Below are positions 18,208 through 27,787 of a DNA stretch of 64,000 bases, one piece after another. Positions within the stretch are counted from its first letter, which is position 1; every line of letters starts with the position of its first letter. The stretch is from assembly GCA_946407015.1 (NCBI GenBank), contig CAMJML010000001.1:434001-498000 (forward strand), written 5' to 3'. The position numbers were made by a program, and so were the translations under genes. Origin of the DNA: an uncultured Selenomonadales bacterium. GTDB lineage: Bacteria > Bacillota > Negativicutes > DSM-1736 > Dendrosporobacteraceae. Under the pieces are notes generated by a model. The model worked only from the letters and a program-made list of their open reading frames with translations. It searched no databases and was not told the origin of the DNA.

Positions 18208-19414
18208 AGAAAGCATTACCATTGCCCTGCGTGCTTTGCTTAGTAATAAACTCCGGTCTGTTTTAACCATGCTGGGAATTATTATCGGTGTTGGAGCTGT
18301 CATCGCTATGGTTTCGGTTGGTTTGGGTGTCCGGGAAAAGGTGCAGAATTCCATTGCAAGCTTAGGCAGCAATATGCTGATTGTCACACCGGGAGCCGCA
18401 TCCTCGCAAGGGGTACGATCAGCTTCAGGCAGCAGTATAACGTTAGTTGCCGACGATGCCGACTATATTAGAAAAACGGTATCCGGTATTGACTATGTAG
18501 CGCCGACTGTCAGCAAACAGTATCAGCTTATTGCCGGCAATCAAAACTGGACGACCACTGTACAGGGGATCACGCCCGATTATATGGCCATTCGCAGTTT
18601 GACGGTGGGAAGCGGCAGCTTTGTTACGGAGAGAGATATAAGCGCCCGTAACCGCGTAGCTGTTTTGGGGGCTACTGTTGCGGAAAATCTGTTTGGCAGT
18701 GTCAATCCTGTCGGCCAAAGTGTTCGCATTAATAATACGCCGTATCAAATCATCGGCGTTCTTGACAGCAAAGGCCAGTCCTCGATGGGGCAGGACCAGG
18801 ATGATATTGTTATGATTCCGCTGACCACAGCACAGGAACGGTTAATCGGTATAAATTATGTGCATTCAATCAATGTTCAAGTGACCAAAATGGAATCTAT
18901 GGATCAAGTCCAGGAGAAAATCACATCATTGCTCCGTCAGCAGCATAAAATTTTTGGGAGCAAAGAAGACGATTTTACGGTACGTAATCTGACCAGTATT
19001 ATGGAAATGGCTACCGAAACAACCGGAACAATTACAATGCTGCTAGGCAGCATTGCGGCGATATCCTTGCTTGTAGGCGGTATCGGCATTATGAACATCA
19101 TGATGGTGTCGGTTACTGAAAGAACTCGGGAAATTGGCATCAGGAAAGCACTGGGAGCTACCTACCGGGACATTATGCTGCAATTTTTACTGGAATCTGT
19201 CGTCATCGGTCTCATCGGCGGTATTGGCGGTATTCTGTTGGGAATTGCAGCTGCCTATGCGATTTCAATCATCGGTGGCTTAAATACGGTCATATCCGTA
19301 ATGTCGATCATCGTCTCGTTTGGCTTTTCGATTGCGATCGGTTTGTTTTTTGGCATTTACCCGGCCAGAAAGGCAGCTCTGCTTGACCCGATTGAGGCTT
19401 TGCGTTACGAATGA
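18200..19414 (+). CDS. MacB-type ABC permease
   Basis: This 404-aa protein shows the MacB layout: one N-terminal membrane segment ([20 protein letters not shown]), a large extracytoplasmic domain (about residues 45-275) and three C-terminal segments with the FtsX-like motif [20 protein letters not shown]. ATPase and permease are separate proteins here, unlike the E. coli MacB fusion. Probable role: export of macrolides, peptides or lipophilic compounds. Confidence 0.92.
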   Translation: MFKESITIALRALLSNKLRSVLTMLGIIIGVGAVIAMVSVGLGVREKVQNSIASLGSNMLIVTPGAASSQGVRSASGSSITLVADDADYIRKTVSGIDYVAPTVSKQYQLIAGNQNWTTTVQGITPDYMAIRSLTVGSGSFVTERDISARNRVAVLGATVAENLFGSVNPVGQSVRINNTPYQIIGVLDSKGQSSMGQDQDDIVMIPLTTAQERLIGINYVHSINVQVTKMESMDQVQEKITSLLRQQHKIFGSKEDDFTVRNLTSIMEMATETTGTITMLLGSIAAISLLVGGIGIMNIMMVSVTERTREIGIRKALGATYRDIMLQFLLESVVIGLIGGIGGILLGIAAAYAISIIGGLNTVISVMSIIVSFGFSIAIGLFFGIYPARKAALLDPIEALRYE

Positions 19415-19470
19415 TACCGATCAGGCTATGTAGAATCTTGTCGCGGCATTTTTTCTGCCGGTGAAAGAGG

Positions 19471-19500
19471 TTGACAAGCTTTCCAGCGGTAGTGTATGAT
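19471..19500 (+). promoter_or_regulatory. Promoter of riboswitch 3
   Basis: TTGACA (19471-19476), an 18-base spacer, then TATGAT (19495-19500). Confidence 0.7.
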
Positions 19501-19532
19501 CAATCTGATTTGCAGCATAAAAATTTAATACT

Positions 19533-19774
19533 CAAGATAAGGTGCCTCTTTAGGAGGCTTAATAGGGAAGACCGGTGTAAAACCGGCGCGGTCCCGCCAC
19601 TGTATCGGGGAGTCAACCTCAAAAAAATGCCACGAGCATTGAGTCACTGGAACGAAAGTTTTGGGAAGACTGGGGAAGCAATGATCCGGAGCCAGGAGAA
19701 CTGCCTTATCTGATAATCACCGTTGGCGCTATGTTGTGATATGGCGCTTTACCCACGAGCGATGGGGAGGGGGT
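19533..19774 (+). ncRNA. Cobalamin riboswitch 3
   Basis: Conserved core: GGTGCC, GGCTTAATAGGGAAGACCGG, CGCGGTCCCGCCACTGTA, GGAGCCAGGAGAACTGCC, AATCACC and GCGATGGGGAGGGG. It is about 40 bases longer than its neighbours because of an extra hairpin near its 3' end (GGCGCTAT and ATATGGCGCT around 19726-19749). Confidence 0.96.
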
Positions 19775-19808
19775 TTCTGGAATGTCGATTCCTCCGGCTA
19801 AATTATTT

Positions 19809-19840
19809 TGCCGGTTTTATCTTAATATCGGCGTTTTTTT
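19809..19840 (+). terminator. Riboswitch 3 leader terminator A
   Basis: TGCCGGT pairs with ATCGGCG, including wobbles, and is followed by seven T. Confidence 0.5.
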
Positions 19841-19841
19841 G

Positions 19842-19876
19842 GCAGCCTTTCTGTTGATACAGAGAGGCTGCTTTTT
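19842..19876 (+). terminator. Riboswitch 3 leader terminator B
   Basis: GCAGCCTTTCTGT and ACAGAGAGGCTGC form a 13-base near-perfect stem over TGAT, followed by TTTTTG. Confidence 0.8.
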
Positions 19877-19965
19877 GATTGTCCGGTGAAGAAAAAAACG
19901 GCAAGCCTTCAAACAGTGGGTAAATGTCTGCAGACAAATAATTGGCAAAGGAAGGAAAAGAAAAA

Positions 19966-21927
19966 ATGAAAATGAGTGGTACAGACAAGCGAAAACGGAA
20001 CATAGCGCTGTTAGCCTCTGGTGCAATTCTGCTTTTTGGTACCGTGTGCGAGGCGGAAGCACAGCAGCCCGCAGCGGAATATGAACTGGATCAGGTGCTG
20101 GTAACAGCTCAGCGTTATGAAAAACGCGATGTGGATATTCCGGCTTCGACCAGCGTGTATACCAGTGAGCAACTTGAGGCGACAGGAGCGTCCAATGTCA
20201 TTGAAGCATTAAAGATGGCTGCAGGATTGGTGTATTCTACTTATGGACCCAGCGGTGCTTCGCAGAGCACGATGACCAGTCAGATCACTATCCGTGGTGC
20301 CGGTTCGGGCACACTTGTTCTGGTGAACGGCACACCGCTTAATTTGCGGGGAATGTATAATCTGGAAGACATTCCGTTAAATAATGTGGAACGGGTGGAA
20401 ATCGTCAAGGGTGGTGGCTCCGTATTGTATGGCAGTGAAGCAACCGGCGGCATTATTAACATTATTACGAAAAAACAGGTGGAAAATACTATCCAGGTGT
20501 CCGGGGGCAATTTTGGACAGCAGCAGCATAGCCTGAATCTGCAGGTTGGCAAGGTGGGGATTGGTTATTCGCTGGAGAAATGGGGCGATCTTGGGAAAAT
20601 ATCCACAACAAGCACGCAAAGTGGCAACATGGACATGTGTTTTCCCGGAGTGGACCGTGAAAATCAAATGCTGACCTATCGCTTCGATGACAAGCTCTCG
20701 TTAATGTACACGCACAATTATTCTGAAACCAGCTATGACTATAAGTTTGGCGATGGCTTTGGTTCGCATCAAGGGCTGTCCAGATATACCCGCCTTTACA
20801 ATGACACTAAGGACTTCGCGCAATTGCAGTATGATGACAAAACAGTCAAAGGCACTGTTTATTTTAATCAGAAAAAGCTGCAGACTACCGGGACAAACTA
20901 TTACAACGTGAACTCAGCAACCGGCGCTGTTACGGGGGATATTACGCCACCAGCTTACACCGATAAAACCGATAAGCTCAATACATACGGCACCGATATT
21001 CAGAAAATATGGCAACAAAAAGCAGACAAAATCTTAATGGGCCTGTCAACTCAGCATGAATATTATTCACCGGACATTGCAAAAACGCAGGAATATGAGC
21101 GTGACATTTATTCCATTTATGGTCAATGGGAAAAACCGGTTGATGATGTCAACACGCTGATCTTAAGCGGGCGTGAGACCTGGACGGCTAATGCGCCTAA
21201 TGACCGGAACTACAATAATTTCAGCTCTCAGGGGCAGTATCTCCACAAGCTTAACAACAATGAGAGCGTATATGTCAGTGTCGGCCAGTCCTTCAAAATG
21301 CCGACCTTCAGCCAGATATACAGCACCAGCGATTCGGCCAATTTGGGCAATCCCAATTTGAAGCCGCAAACTGGAATTCATTACGAAGCCGGCTGGAAGT
21401 TAAGTCAGGATGATCATAGCTGGCGGGTATCAGTGTTTAACTCGTCTGTCAAGGATAATATTTCGTCAACTTACAGCGGTGGTATGTACCAGTATACCAA
21501 CGAGGATTTTAAAAATACCGGTATTGAGGTCACCTGCGACATCAAAGGAAATGCAGGCTGGCAGTACAACTGGGGTGTCAGCTACGGCGATCCGCAGTCG
21601 AGGAGCACCAAAAAACCATACTGGGATCGCCAGTACGGACGCTGGCAGCTTAATGGCGGCGCAACGTACCAGAGTGAAAAGCTGAAGGCTGCGGTTAGTG
21701 CCAATTATCTGGCCGACCGGGTAATGTCGCCTAGCGCGGCCCATTCCTCTCCAGGCAGACCCTATCTTTTGACAAGCTTCAATTTGACTTACTCACTGGA
21801 TCAGAGCCGGGATATCTTCTTTATCGCCAATAATATTTTAGACCGCAATGATCTTATCAATCACTCGAGTTCAGATTACTACTATACACCGTTTAATTTT
21901 AGAGTAGGCTTTAAATACAGGTTTTAA
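19966..21927 (+). CDS. TonB-dependent outer-membrane receptor
   Basis: This receptor of about 653 aa has a signal peptide (ALLASGAILLFGTVC, cleavage near EAQQ), TonB box YELDQVLVTAQ, a plug with ITIRGAGSGTLVLVNGTPLN and GSVLYGSEATGGIINIITKK, and a barrel ending FKYRF. ATG 19966 follows GGAAGG; an in-frame TTG at 19942 is less likely. It belongs to a four-member paralogue set with 25839, 27788 and 31918 that shares the plug pattern D-x-P-A near the N-terminus. Control by riboswitch 3 implies a corrinoid or another B12-linked substrate. Confidence 0.93.
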   Translation: MKMSGTDKRKRNIALLASGAILLFGTVCEAEAQQPAAEYELDQVLVTAQRYEKRDVDIPASTSVYTSEQLEATGASNVIEALKMAAGLVYSTYGPSGASQSTMTSQITIRGAGSGTLVLVNGTPLNLRGMYNLEDIPLNNVERVEIVKGGGSVLYGSEATGGIINIITKKQVENTIQVSGGNFGQQQHSLNLQVGKVGIGYSLEKWGDLGKISTTSTQSGNMDMCFPGVDRENQMLTYRFDDKLSLMYTHNYSETSYDYKFGDGFGSHQGLSRYTRLYNDTKDFAQLQYDDKTVKGTVYFNQKKLQTTGTNYYNVNSATGAVTGDITPPAYTDKTDKLNTYGTDIQKIWQQKADKILMGLSTQHEYYSPDIAKTQEYERDIYSIYGQWEKPVDDVNTLILSGRETWTANAPNDRNYNNFSSQGQYLHKLNNNESVYVSVGQSFKMPTFSQIYSTSDSANLGNPNLKPQTGIHYEAGWKLSQDDHSWRVSVFNSSVKDNISSTYSGGMYQYTNEDFKNTGIEVTCDIKGNAGWQYNWGVSYGDPQSRSTKKPYWDRQYGRWQLNGGATYQSEKLKAAVSANYLADRVMSPSAAHSSPGRPYLLTSFNLTYSLDQSRDIFFIANNILDRNDLINHSSSDYYYTPFNFRVGFKYRF

Positions 21928-22356
21928 ATGATAAAAGGAGGTGCTTGGCACTTCCTTTCAGACTGAAGACAAAAATGCACTTTACGCGAAGCGTAAGGTG
22001 CATTTTGTAATAAGGAAAAGCAAGAGGATAACTTTGAGGTCTGTTTTTGCCAGAAATCTTGGCATAAAGGAGTCAGAATACCCTTTCTACGTTTCCAGAT
22101 AGCCAGCTTCTTTAAATTCATGCATGCAAAAGTAAGCGTTACCTGCAGTTTCACTTTCTGTAGGTCACTCAGTTGGGCATATCTAAGAGCATGCTTCTCT
22201 TTCGCATCGGCAAATACTCGTTCTATGGTTTGCCCTCTCATTTGATAGATATCTCGGTACTCAGGCGTATGCCGGTAGTCTTATGCTAGCTCCGTATACT
22301 TGTCCCAGACATGAAGGGTTACCACTTTTTGAGGGGCTTTGCTTTGGGGAGGGGCA
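21924..22356 (-). pseudogene. IS1182-like transposase remnant (C-terminal part)
   Basis: The minus strand reads KVVTLHVWDKYTELA, an in-frame stop at 22281-22283, then DYRHTPEYRDIYQMRG and TIERVFADAKEKHALRYAQL. The last stretch is the hallmark end of IS1182-type DDE transposases (catalytic Glu in IERVFADAKEKH). The N-terminal two thirds are missing: the frame is cut at about 22356 where the RAYT-like element begins. The stop codon overlaps the receptor stop on the other strand. Confidence 0.75.
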
Positions 22357-22579
22357 ACACAAAGGGACGGTTTCTGCGTGTTGGCGAAACCCCTCCATTC
22401 ATGATAACGTGAATGGAGGGGTTAATTTATGCCAAGAAACTGCAAGAAAAAAAGAAATGGAAATATAGCGATGCTTAAGAGAAACGGCCTATCAATACAG
22501 GCAAATTGCAAGGCTTACAGGGATTAGTTTTGCTTCTTGTGCGCAAGGCAAAAAGCACAACAGAACCGTCCCTTTGTGT
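22357..22579. mobile_element. Decayed RAYT/REP-like element with terminal inverted repeats
   Basis: The ends ACACAAAGGGACGGTT (22357-22372) and AACCGTCCCTTTGTGT (22564-22579) are exact inverted repeats. The plus strand inside retains the C-terminus of a REP-associated tyrosine transposase in two frames: MLKRNGLSI, then after a frameshift RQIARLTGISFASCAQGK and HNRTVPLC. A perfect 14-bp hairpin, AACCCCTCCATTCA/TGAATGGAGGGGTT, lies at 22388-22423. The catalytic part is absent. This is recognised from family knowledge, not a search. Confidence 0.65.
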
Positions 22580-22693
22580 CTATGCGCCGTAGCGATTGGC
22601 TATAGTGAATATCTCTTGTTTTCTAGCCGTCAGCAATTCCCACGCTTTCAACAGACATCCCTCCAGATTGGGTGTAGATTTTATTAATGACAT
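22580..22693 (-). pseudogene. N-terminal fragment of a MNT-type nucleotidyltransferase
   Basis: The 37-codon frame starts at ATG 22693 and contains CLLKAWELLTARKQEIFTIA followed by NRYGA. That resembles the beginning of MNT-domain antitoxins, where the catalytic GSxARGE motif would come next. The frame stops exactly at the right end of the RAYT-like element, so insertion probably truncated the gene. From 22694 to 22752 I see nothing. Confidence 0.4.
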
Positions 22694-22752
22694 TATAACC
22701 CCAGCATCAGGGTTTAAACAAATGGTTTGCAGACAGAGGTTAAATTCTCTTC

Positions 22753-22781
22753 TTGACAAATGTTAACATTTGATGCATACT
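22753..22781 (+). promoter_or_regulatory. Promoter of riboswitch 4
   Basis: TTGACA (22753-22758), 17 bases, then CATACT (22776-22781). Confidence 0.7.
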
Positions 22782-22809
22782 GATCGCGTAAGTGAAAAAT
22801 TTCATAATA

Positions 22810-23009
22810 TTGGTATAGGTGCCCACAAGGGCTTAATAGGGAAGACCGGTGTAATACCGGCGCGGTCCCGCCACTGTAATGGGAGAGCAAATCCAAAGAA
22901 TACCACTGGGACGAACAGTCTTGGGAAGGTTTGGACAAGCGATGATCCAGAGCCAGGAGAACTGCCTATATAGCAATCACCGATTGACCCGCGAGTGATG
23001 GGGAGGGGA
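22810..23009 (+). ncRNA. Cobalamin riboswitch 4
   Basis: Complete core with GGTATAGGTGCCC, GGCTTAATAGGGAAGACCGG, CGCGGTCCCGCCACTGTAAT, AGAGCCAGGAGAACTGCCTA, CAATCACCG and GTGATGGGGAGGGG. It precedes the BtuB-like receptor at 23174. Confidence 0.97.
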
Positions 23010-23044
23010 TTAGGCGTACAGAACTGTGTACCGTATATTTCCGT

Positions 23045-23073
23045 CCCGGCGTGTTTTCACGCCGGGATTTTTA
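23045..23073 (+). terminator. Riboswitch 4 leader terminator A
   Basis: CCCGGCGTG-TTTT-CACGCCGGG followed by ATTTTTAT. Very similar hairpins follow riboswitches 6, 7, 8 and 9, so these leaders share an expression platform. Confidence 0.85.
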
Positions 23074-23096
23074 TGTGGTATGGCGTAAGCGGCTTA

Positions 23097-23127
23097 AATC
23101 TCCCGATGTCAACCGGGAGATTTTTTA
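23097..23127 (+). terminator. Riboswitch 4 leader terminator B
   Basis: AATCTCCCG and CGGGAGATT pair over a short loop, followed by TTTTAC. The same hairpin recurs after riboswitch 6. Confidence 0.8.
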
Positions 23128-23173
23128 CTTTCAATAGTTTGTGATTTGCTAGAAAATGAGGAGGATGACAAGT

Positions 23174-25096
23174 ATGATGAAAAGCGTTTCAAGAAAACGA
23201 AGTGTCTGGCTGTGTGCCATGATAGCCAGTGCTGTCATTTGGCAAGTGCCGGGTATTTCACAAGCAGCGGAAGCAGACGATTACGAACTGGATCAGGTGG
23301 TCGTCACCGCTAACCGGGTACCCACCAAACTTTCTGAGTCAGCAGCAAATATTACGGTGATCACAAAAGAGCAGCTCGAGCAAAGGCACTATTCCAGTTT
23401 AGGTGACGCATTAAGGGCTGTAAACGGTGTTATTGTCAGCGGCAAGGGATTCCATGGTGCCAATCAGGCGGTACGACTTAATGGAGATGACAGAGTGCTT
23501 ATCATGATTGACGGGCGGAGAATAAGCCGGCCGGAGGGAACGGGTAATGACCGGGCAAATCTTGATTTAAGTACCATGATTTCGCTGTCGAATATTGAAC
23601 GCATCGAAATTGTAAAAGGAGGAGCATCAGCCTTATACGGGTCTGATGCAGTTGGTGGAGTGATTAATATCATTACCCGCCAAGGGCAGGAAACCCAAAA
23701 TACAGTTAGCGTGTCCGGCGGGTCCTGGGGTGAAAGGAATTATGCCCTGAGTATGCAAGGCCGTGAAGATGGTTTCGGGTGGTATCTGACGGTCGATAAA
23801 AAACACCAGGATTATAGTGAATATAATGTACTCAATTCTGCACTAAACCCAGGGAGTCATAAAGGGGATACCTATCGCTGGAAGAATAGTGATTTTGACG
23901 GACAGGGCCTCACATTGCGTTTAGACAAGGAACTTGACGAGCAGCATTCCTGGACTTTCAATCTGGAACACTGGAGTGACGAAGGCGGACAGCCATATAG
24001 CATCAGCTATGCTTCCGATGCTCAATCAAGCCATTTATCCAACAATCTGGCCTTTACTTATAACTTTAACCAGCAGGACCAAGTGCCTGGTTATGCTCGC
24101 ATCTATTCTAACTATCATCATCAGGAATTCTATGGTCCCTATGAAAGCCGTACAAATGGATTTCAATATCAAACCGGATGGCAGTTCAATGACAAAAATA
24201 AGGCCATTGTAGGAACTGAATGGGTTAAAAGTGAAGTAATGGATTCAACAGGTGGCTATCAGAACAAATCGATTACGAATGCCGCTATTTATGGACAAGA
24301 CATTTACAACTTGACTAACAAAATTACGCTTACACCAGGTATCCGCTATGATCATCATAGTAAATTCGGTGGACAGACTACTCCGAAAGTCAATATAAAT
24401 TATAATGTGGATAAAAATACTGACGTTTATGTGGCCTATAACCGGGTGTTTAACGCACCAAATTTAGATGATCTCTATTATGACAATTATTATCAAGGAA
24501 ATCCGAACCTTAAACCAGAGAAAGGGTATGTTGTAAGTACCGGACTGAACAAAAAGTTTAATAATCAAACGTCAGTTAAGGTTAATTATTTTAGCAGTGA
24601 GCTTTCTAATGCTATTCACTGGTATCCGGATGATCCTAGTGATAGGTGGAATTCTGTCTGGCGTGCGTACAATATTACAAAAGAGAAGAAACACGGGGTT
24701 GAGCTGGATATTAATCATAGATTCTCCGAAAAGTATTATGCGGATTTTGGATATTCTTATGTCCATTTAGAGCAGGAGGGAGATAATTATGGAATCATAA
24801 CCGGAATTAATACTCAACCGAATGGCTATCGTGTCAATGTAGGTTATTCTGATCATCAATGGGGTATTAACGTTGGTGCTCAAGGTGTTTCCGGCCGTGA
24901 TACGACTCGCTTTACTGACAGCAGTTACTGGATCTGGAATGTCGCAGCTAACTATCAAGTGAATAAAGCCACACAAGTATATATTAAGGGCAACAATCTA
25001 AGCAACGAAGCCTATGAAATTAATTATGCCAGTACCAAAGGCGATTATCCAATGCCGGCCCGTAACTATCAATTTGGAGTCAACTATCAATTTTGA
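23174..25096 (+). CDS. BtuB-like TonB-dependent receptor
   Basis: This 640-aa protein has a signal peptide (MIASAVIWQVPGISQA), TonB box YELDQVVVTANR and a plug with VLIMIDGRRISRPEGTGNDR and IERIEIVKGGASALYGSDA. The barrel ends FGVNYQF. I chose ATG 23174: AGGAGG at 23160-23165 sits 8 bases before it, whereas ATG 23156 overlaps that site. The plug is closer to BtuB and vitamin B12 receptors than the four-member set nearby. Riboswitch 4 controls it directly. Confidence 0.93.
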   Translation: MMKSVSRKRSVWLCAMIASAVIWQVPGISQAAEADDYELDQVVVTANRVPTKLSESAANITVITKEQLEQRHYSSLGDALRAVNGVIVSGKGFHGANQAVRLNGDDRVLIMIDGRRISRPEGTGNDRANLDLSTMISLSNIERIEIVKGGASALYGSDAVGGVINIITRQGQETQNTVSVSGGSWGERNYALSMQGREDGFGWYLTVDKKHQDYSEYNVLNSALNPGSHKGDTYRWKNSDFDGQGLTLRLDKELDEQHSWTFNLEHWSDEGGQPYSISYASDAQSSHLSNNLAFTYNFNQQDQVPGYARIYSNYHHQEFYGPYESRTNGFQYQTGWQFNDKNKAIVGTEWVKSEVMDSTGGYQNKSITNAAIYGQDIYNLTNKITLTPGIRYDHHSKFGGQTTPKVNINYNVDKNTDVYVAYNRVFNAPNLDDLYYDNYYQGNPNLKPEKGYVVSTGLNKKFNNQTSVKVNYFSSELSNAIHWYPDDPSDRWNSVWRAYNITKEKKHGVELDINHRFSEKYYADFGYSYVHLEQEGDNYGIITGINTQPNGYRVNVGYSDHQWGINVGAQGVSGRDTTRFTDSSYWIWNVAANYQVNKATQVYIKGNNLSNEAYEINYASTKGDYPMPARNYQFGVNYQF

Positions 25097-25198
25097 GTGT
25101 GCGCTGAAGCTCTCTTTGCGTAAAGCCATTTCAGAGTGTACAGATGTATTCTGATTCCTGGCGAGCGCTCCAATCTAAATATACGAATCAAACAAATA

Positions 25199-25228
25199 TT
25201 GACAAATTGTGACTTGTCATGTCATACT
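25199..25228 (+). promoter_or_regulatory. Promoter of riboswitch 5
   Basis: TTGACA (25199-25204), an 18-base spacer, then CATACT (25223-25228). Confidence 0.7.
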
Positions 25229-25248
25229 TATCTACGAAAAGTACATAT

Positions 25249-25449
25249 GTTGGTATAGGTGCCCTTTAAAGGGCTTAATAGGGAAGTCCGGTGAAATGCC
25301 GGCGCGGTCCCGCCACTGTAATGGGAAGCAAACTCAAGAGATGCCACTGAGTCGCAAGACTTGGGAAGGTTTGAGTGTGTGATGATCCAGAGCCAGGAGA
25401 ACTGCCTATACGTCAATCACCGTTTGACCTGCGAGCGATAGGGAGGGGA
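25249..25449 (+). ncRNA. Cobalamin riboswitch 5
   Basis: Complete core with GGTGCCC, GGGCTTAATAGGGAAGTCCG, CGCGGTCCCGCCACTGTAAT, AGAGCCAGGAGAACTGCCTA, CAATCACCG and GCGATAGGGAGGGG. It heads the largest receptor operon, 25839-33792. Confidence 0.97.
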
Positions 25450-25490
25450 TTTGTGCGATAAAGGTAGTGTTATCTTATTGTACTTATTTC

Positions 25491-25519
25491 GTCCGGCATA
25501 TATATATGCCGGACTTTTA
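25491..25519 (+). terminator. Riboswitch 5 leader terminator A
   Basis: GTCCGGCATAT and ATATGCCGGAC are complementary and are followed by TTTTATATG. Confidence 0.7.
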
Positions 25520-25526
25520 TATGCTG

Positions 25527-25565
25527 AAAAAGCATTCCTTGCTGTCAAAGGGATGCTTTTTTTGT
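25527..25565 (+). terminator. Riboswitch 5 leader terminator B
   Basis: AAAAGCATTCC pairs with GGGATGCTTTT (one G-T), followed by a T-run. The remaining leader, 25566-25838, holds no gene I can support. Confidence 0.75.
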
Positions 25566-25838
25566 TTTTCCTGAAATTCGCGGGAATGTATGGTTCAGCT
25601 CTTCATTTATGCAAGCTGGAAAGGACGTTTAAGCCGTTACGGGTTTTCAGCGGAATCGTTCTGAATGACCGCTCGCTATCGCCTATAGCAAGACCTTTTA
25701 TTAGTCTCGCGTCGGGGTATCCGCTAAGCTTACGCCATTGTATAAAATATACCGATAATACTGAACGCGAAGCACTGTAAAAAGGACGAAACTATTGGCG
25801 ATTTACATAAATCAAATTATTAAACAGGAGTGATCAGC

Positions 25839-27677
25839 ATGAAAAGAAATTTAACAAGAACGATTCTTACAACTTTGGCTCTGAGCTGTTTGGCCTTACC
25901 GGTCTATGCCGAAGTTGTTCCCGATTTTGATCTGGACCGCGTGGTAGTAACCGCAGTCAGAGCAGAAACCAAAGACCTGGATACCCCGGCTGCCGTGACG
26001 GTAAAAACCGGTGAAGAACTGCAGGAAACCGGTGCTAAAACCGTGATTGATGCATTGCAGTTTATCGAAGGCATTAACATTTACTCGCAAAATCCTTATG
26101 GGCAGTCTGCCGGACGGATGAGCAGCGAACTGGTCGTCCGCGGGGCGAAAAAGGGCACTCTGGTCATGGTGAACGGTGCTCCTATTAGCATGAACGGCTT
26201 ATTCCAGTTAGATAATATTCTGCTGGAAAATGTAGAAAAAGTAGAGGTCGTGCGGGGCGCAGGAGCCGTGCTGTACGGCAGTGAGGCTTTTGGCGGTGTG
26301 ATTAATATTATTACGAAGAAAGAGGTCAGCAATTCGATTGCCGTAGTGACCGGCAATAAAGGACAGGAAGGCTATCATCTCAATCTGCAGGCAGGCAAGC
26401 TGGCTTTCAGCGGTTCGTTGATCAACAGTGGTGAAGTAAAAGGATTGACTTCTACGGCAACGACGTCTACAGATTTTCTGGGCAGTGAAAAGGCCAGTCT
26501 GAATGCCACTTACCGGTTCAACGATAAGCTGACAATGAATTTTAGTCATTTAGATGATGATATGGATAAAGAAGCCTATTCGAAAAGTACTGGTAAAGTA
26601 AGCACCAAATATAAAGATGAAATAAGCACGGACCGTGTTACTTTCCAATATGAGGATCAGAACTGGAAAGGCTTAGTATACGGTGCATTCAGTGATCTGG
26701 ATTATTGGTCAAAAAATGCCGCAGGTACTGCAACTTCCAATGTCAATTTGAAAACTGCTAAATATGGTCTTGATGCCAATACCTCAAAGGATGTGGCGGG
26801 AGTTCACTATTTGACCGGGATTACGCTGGAAAAAGAAACCTATGAAAAAACGAATTTGGTTACCAAGCAAAATGACGGCGACTTTGACCGTACTGTTTCT
26901 TCCCTTTATGTTCAGGCTACAAAAGAGTTTGATGAAAATAGTAAGCTGCTATTGGGGGTAAGAGGCCAGACAGCAGAAACTGAAAGTGGTGACCGGTATA
27001 ACCAATTTTTGCCCCAGCTTCAGTATAACCAGCGCCTCACTCCGGACAGTTCCTGGTTTGTCAATGTCGGAAAAGCTTTTCGTTTGCCAACCTTAACAGA
27101 ACTGCATTATAAGAGTGATGTATTTGTGTCCAATCCAAACTTGAAGCCGGAAAGTGGCTGGTCTTATGAAACAGGCTGGAAAAAGCAGACTGGACAGGGG
27201 CTGTTTAAGGCAACACTTTTCAGAATGGATTTCAAAGATCATATTGATACCGATGCAAACAGTATTTTTCAGAACTATGGCAAGTTTGAAAACACCGGTA
27301 TTGAGCTTAGCTGGGAAGAAAAATTATCGGACCGGTTTAGTTATACTGTCGGGGCTACTTACAGCGATCCACGCCAGCAAAATCAGCAAGGCGTTTGGGA
27401 GAGAGCGTATAGCAGAATTCAAACGACGACAACCTTGCGTTATACCCAGGACAAGCTTACAGCCAATTTGGCGGCCAACTATACGGCAGACAGGGCTAAC
27501 AATGCGCCGAATGCCTTACCGGTCAGCCTGATGCTCAACTACCAATGCACTCCTGATACGAATATCTTTGCGACAATGCGCAATGTACTGGACCGTCATG
27601 ATGTGACAACCAATAGTTCCAGCTACTATTATGCGATGCCCCGTACCGTTGAAATCGGTGTAAAGCATAAGTTTTAA
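25839..27677 (+). CDS. TonB-dependent outer-membrane receptor
   Basis: This 612-aa protein has a signal peptide (ILTTLALSCLALPVYA), TonB box FDLDRVVVTAVR, a plug with LVVRGAKKGTLVMVNGAPIS and GAVLYGSEAFGGVINIITKK, and a barrel ending GVKHKF. ATG 25839 lies 10 bases after CAGGAG; GTG 25830 is in frame but too close. It is the first gene of a riboswitch 5 operon with a second receptor, two binding lipoproteins and a third receptor. It is a paralogue of 19966, 27788 and 31918. Confidence 0.93.
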   Translation: MKRNLTRTILTTLALSCLALPVYAEVVPDFDLDRVVVTAVRAETKDLDTPAAVTVKTGEELQETGAKTVIDALQFIEGINIYSQNPYGQSAGRMSSELVVRGAKKGTLVMVNGAPISMNGLFQLDNILLENVEKVEVVRGAGAVLYGSEAFGGVINIITKKEVSNSIAVVTGNKGQEGYHLNLQAGKLAFSGSLINSGEVKGLTSTATTSTDFLGSEKASLNATYRFNDKLTMNFSHLDDDMDKEAYSKSTGKVSTKYKDEISTDRVTFQYEDQNWKGLVYGAFSDLDYWSKNAAGTATSNVNLKTAKYGLDANTSKDVAGVHYLTGITLEKETYEKTNLVTKQNDGDFDRTVSSLYVQATKEFDENSKLLLGVRGQTAETESGDRYNQFLPQLQYNQRLTPDSSWFVNVGKAFRLPTLTELHYKSDVFVSNPNLKPESGWSYETGWKKQTGQGLFKATLFRMDFKDHIDTDANSIFQNYGKFENTGIELSWEEKLSDRFSYTVGATYSDPRQQNQQGVWERAYSRIQTTTTLRYTQDKLTANLAANYTADRANNAPNALPVSLMLNYQCTPDTNIFATMRNVLDRHDVTTNSSSYYYAMPRTVEIGVKHKF

Positions 27678-27787
27678 TGGCCTGCTCTCTATGGGGAAGA
27701 GTAAATGTTCGATCAGCACGGTTCGTTCCAAAGGGTACAAAGCGGAAGCTTGTTAACAAAAAACTAAAGAAAGAAGGGGCAGGATAG

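Noticed and set aside
25451-25780. 109-aa frame in the riboswitch 5 leader
   Set aside because: It starts in the riboswitch tail, runs across two terminator hairpins and has no ribosome site.
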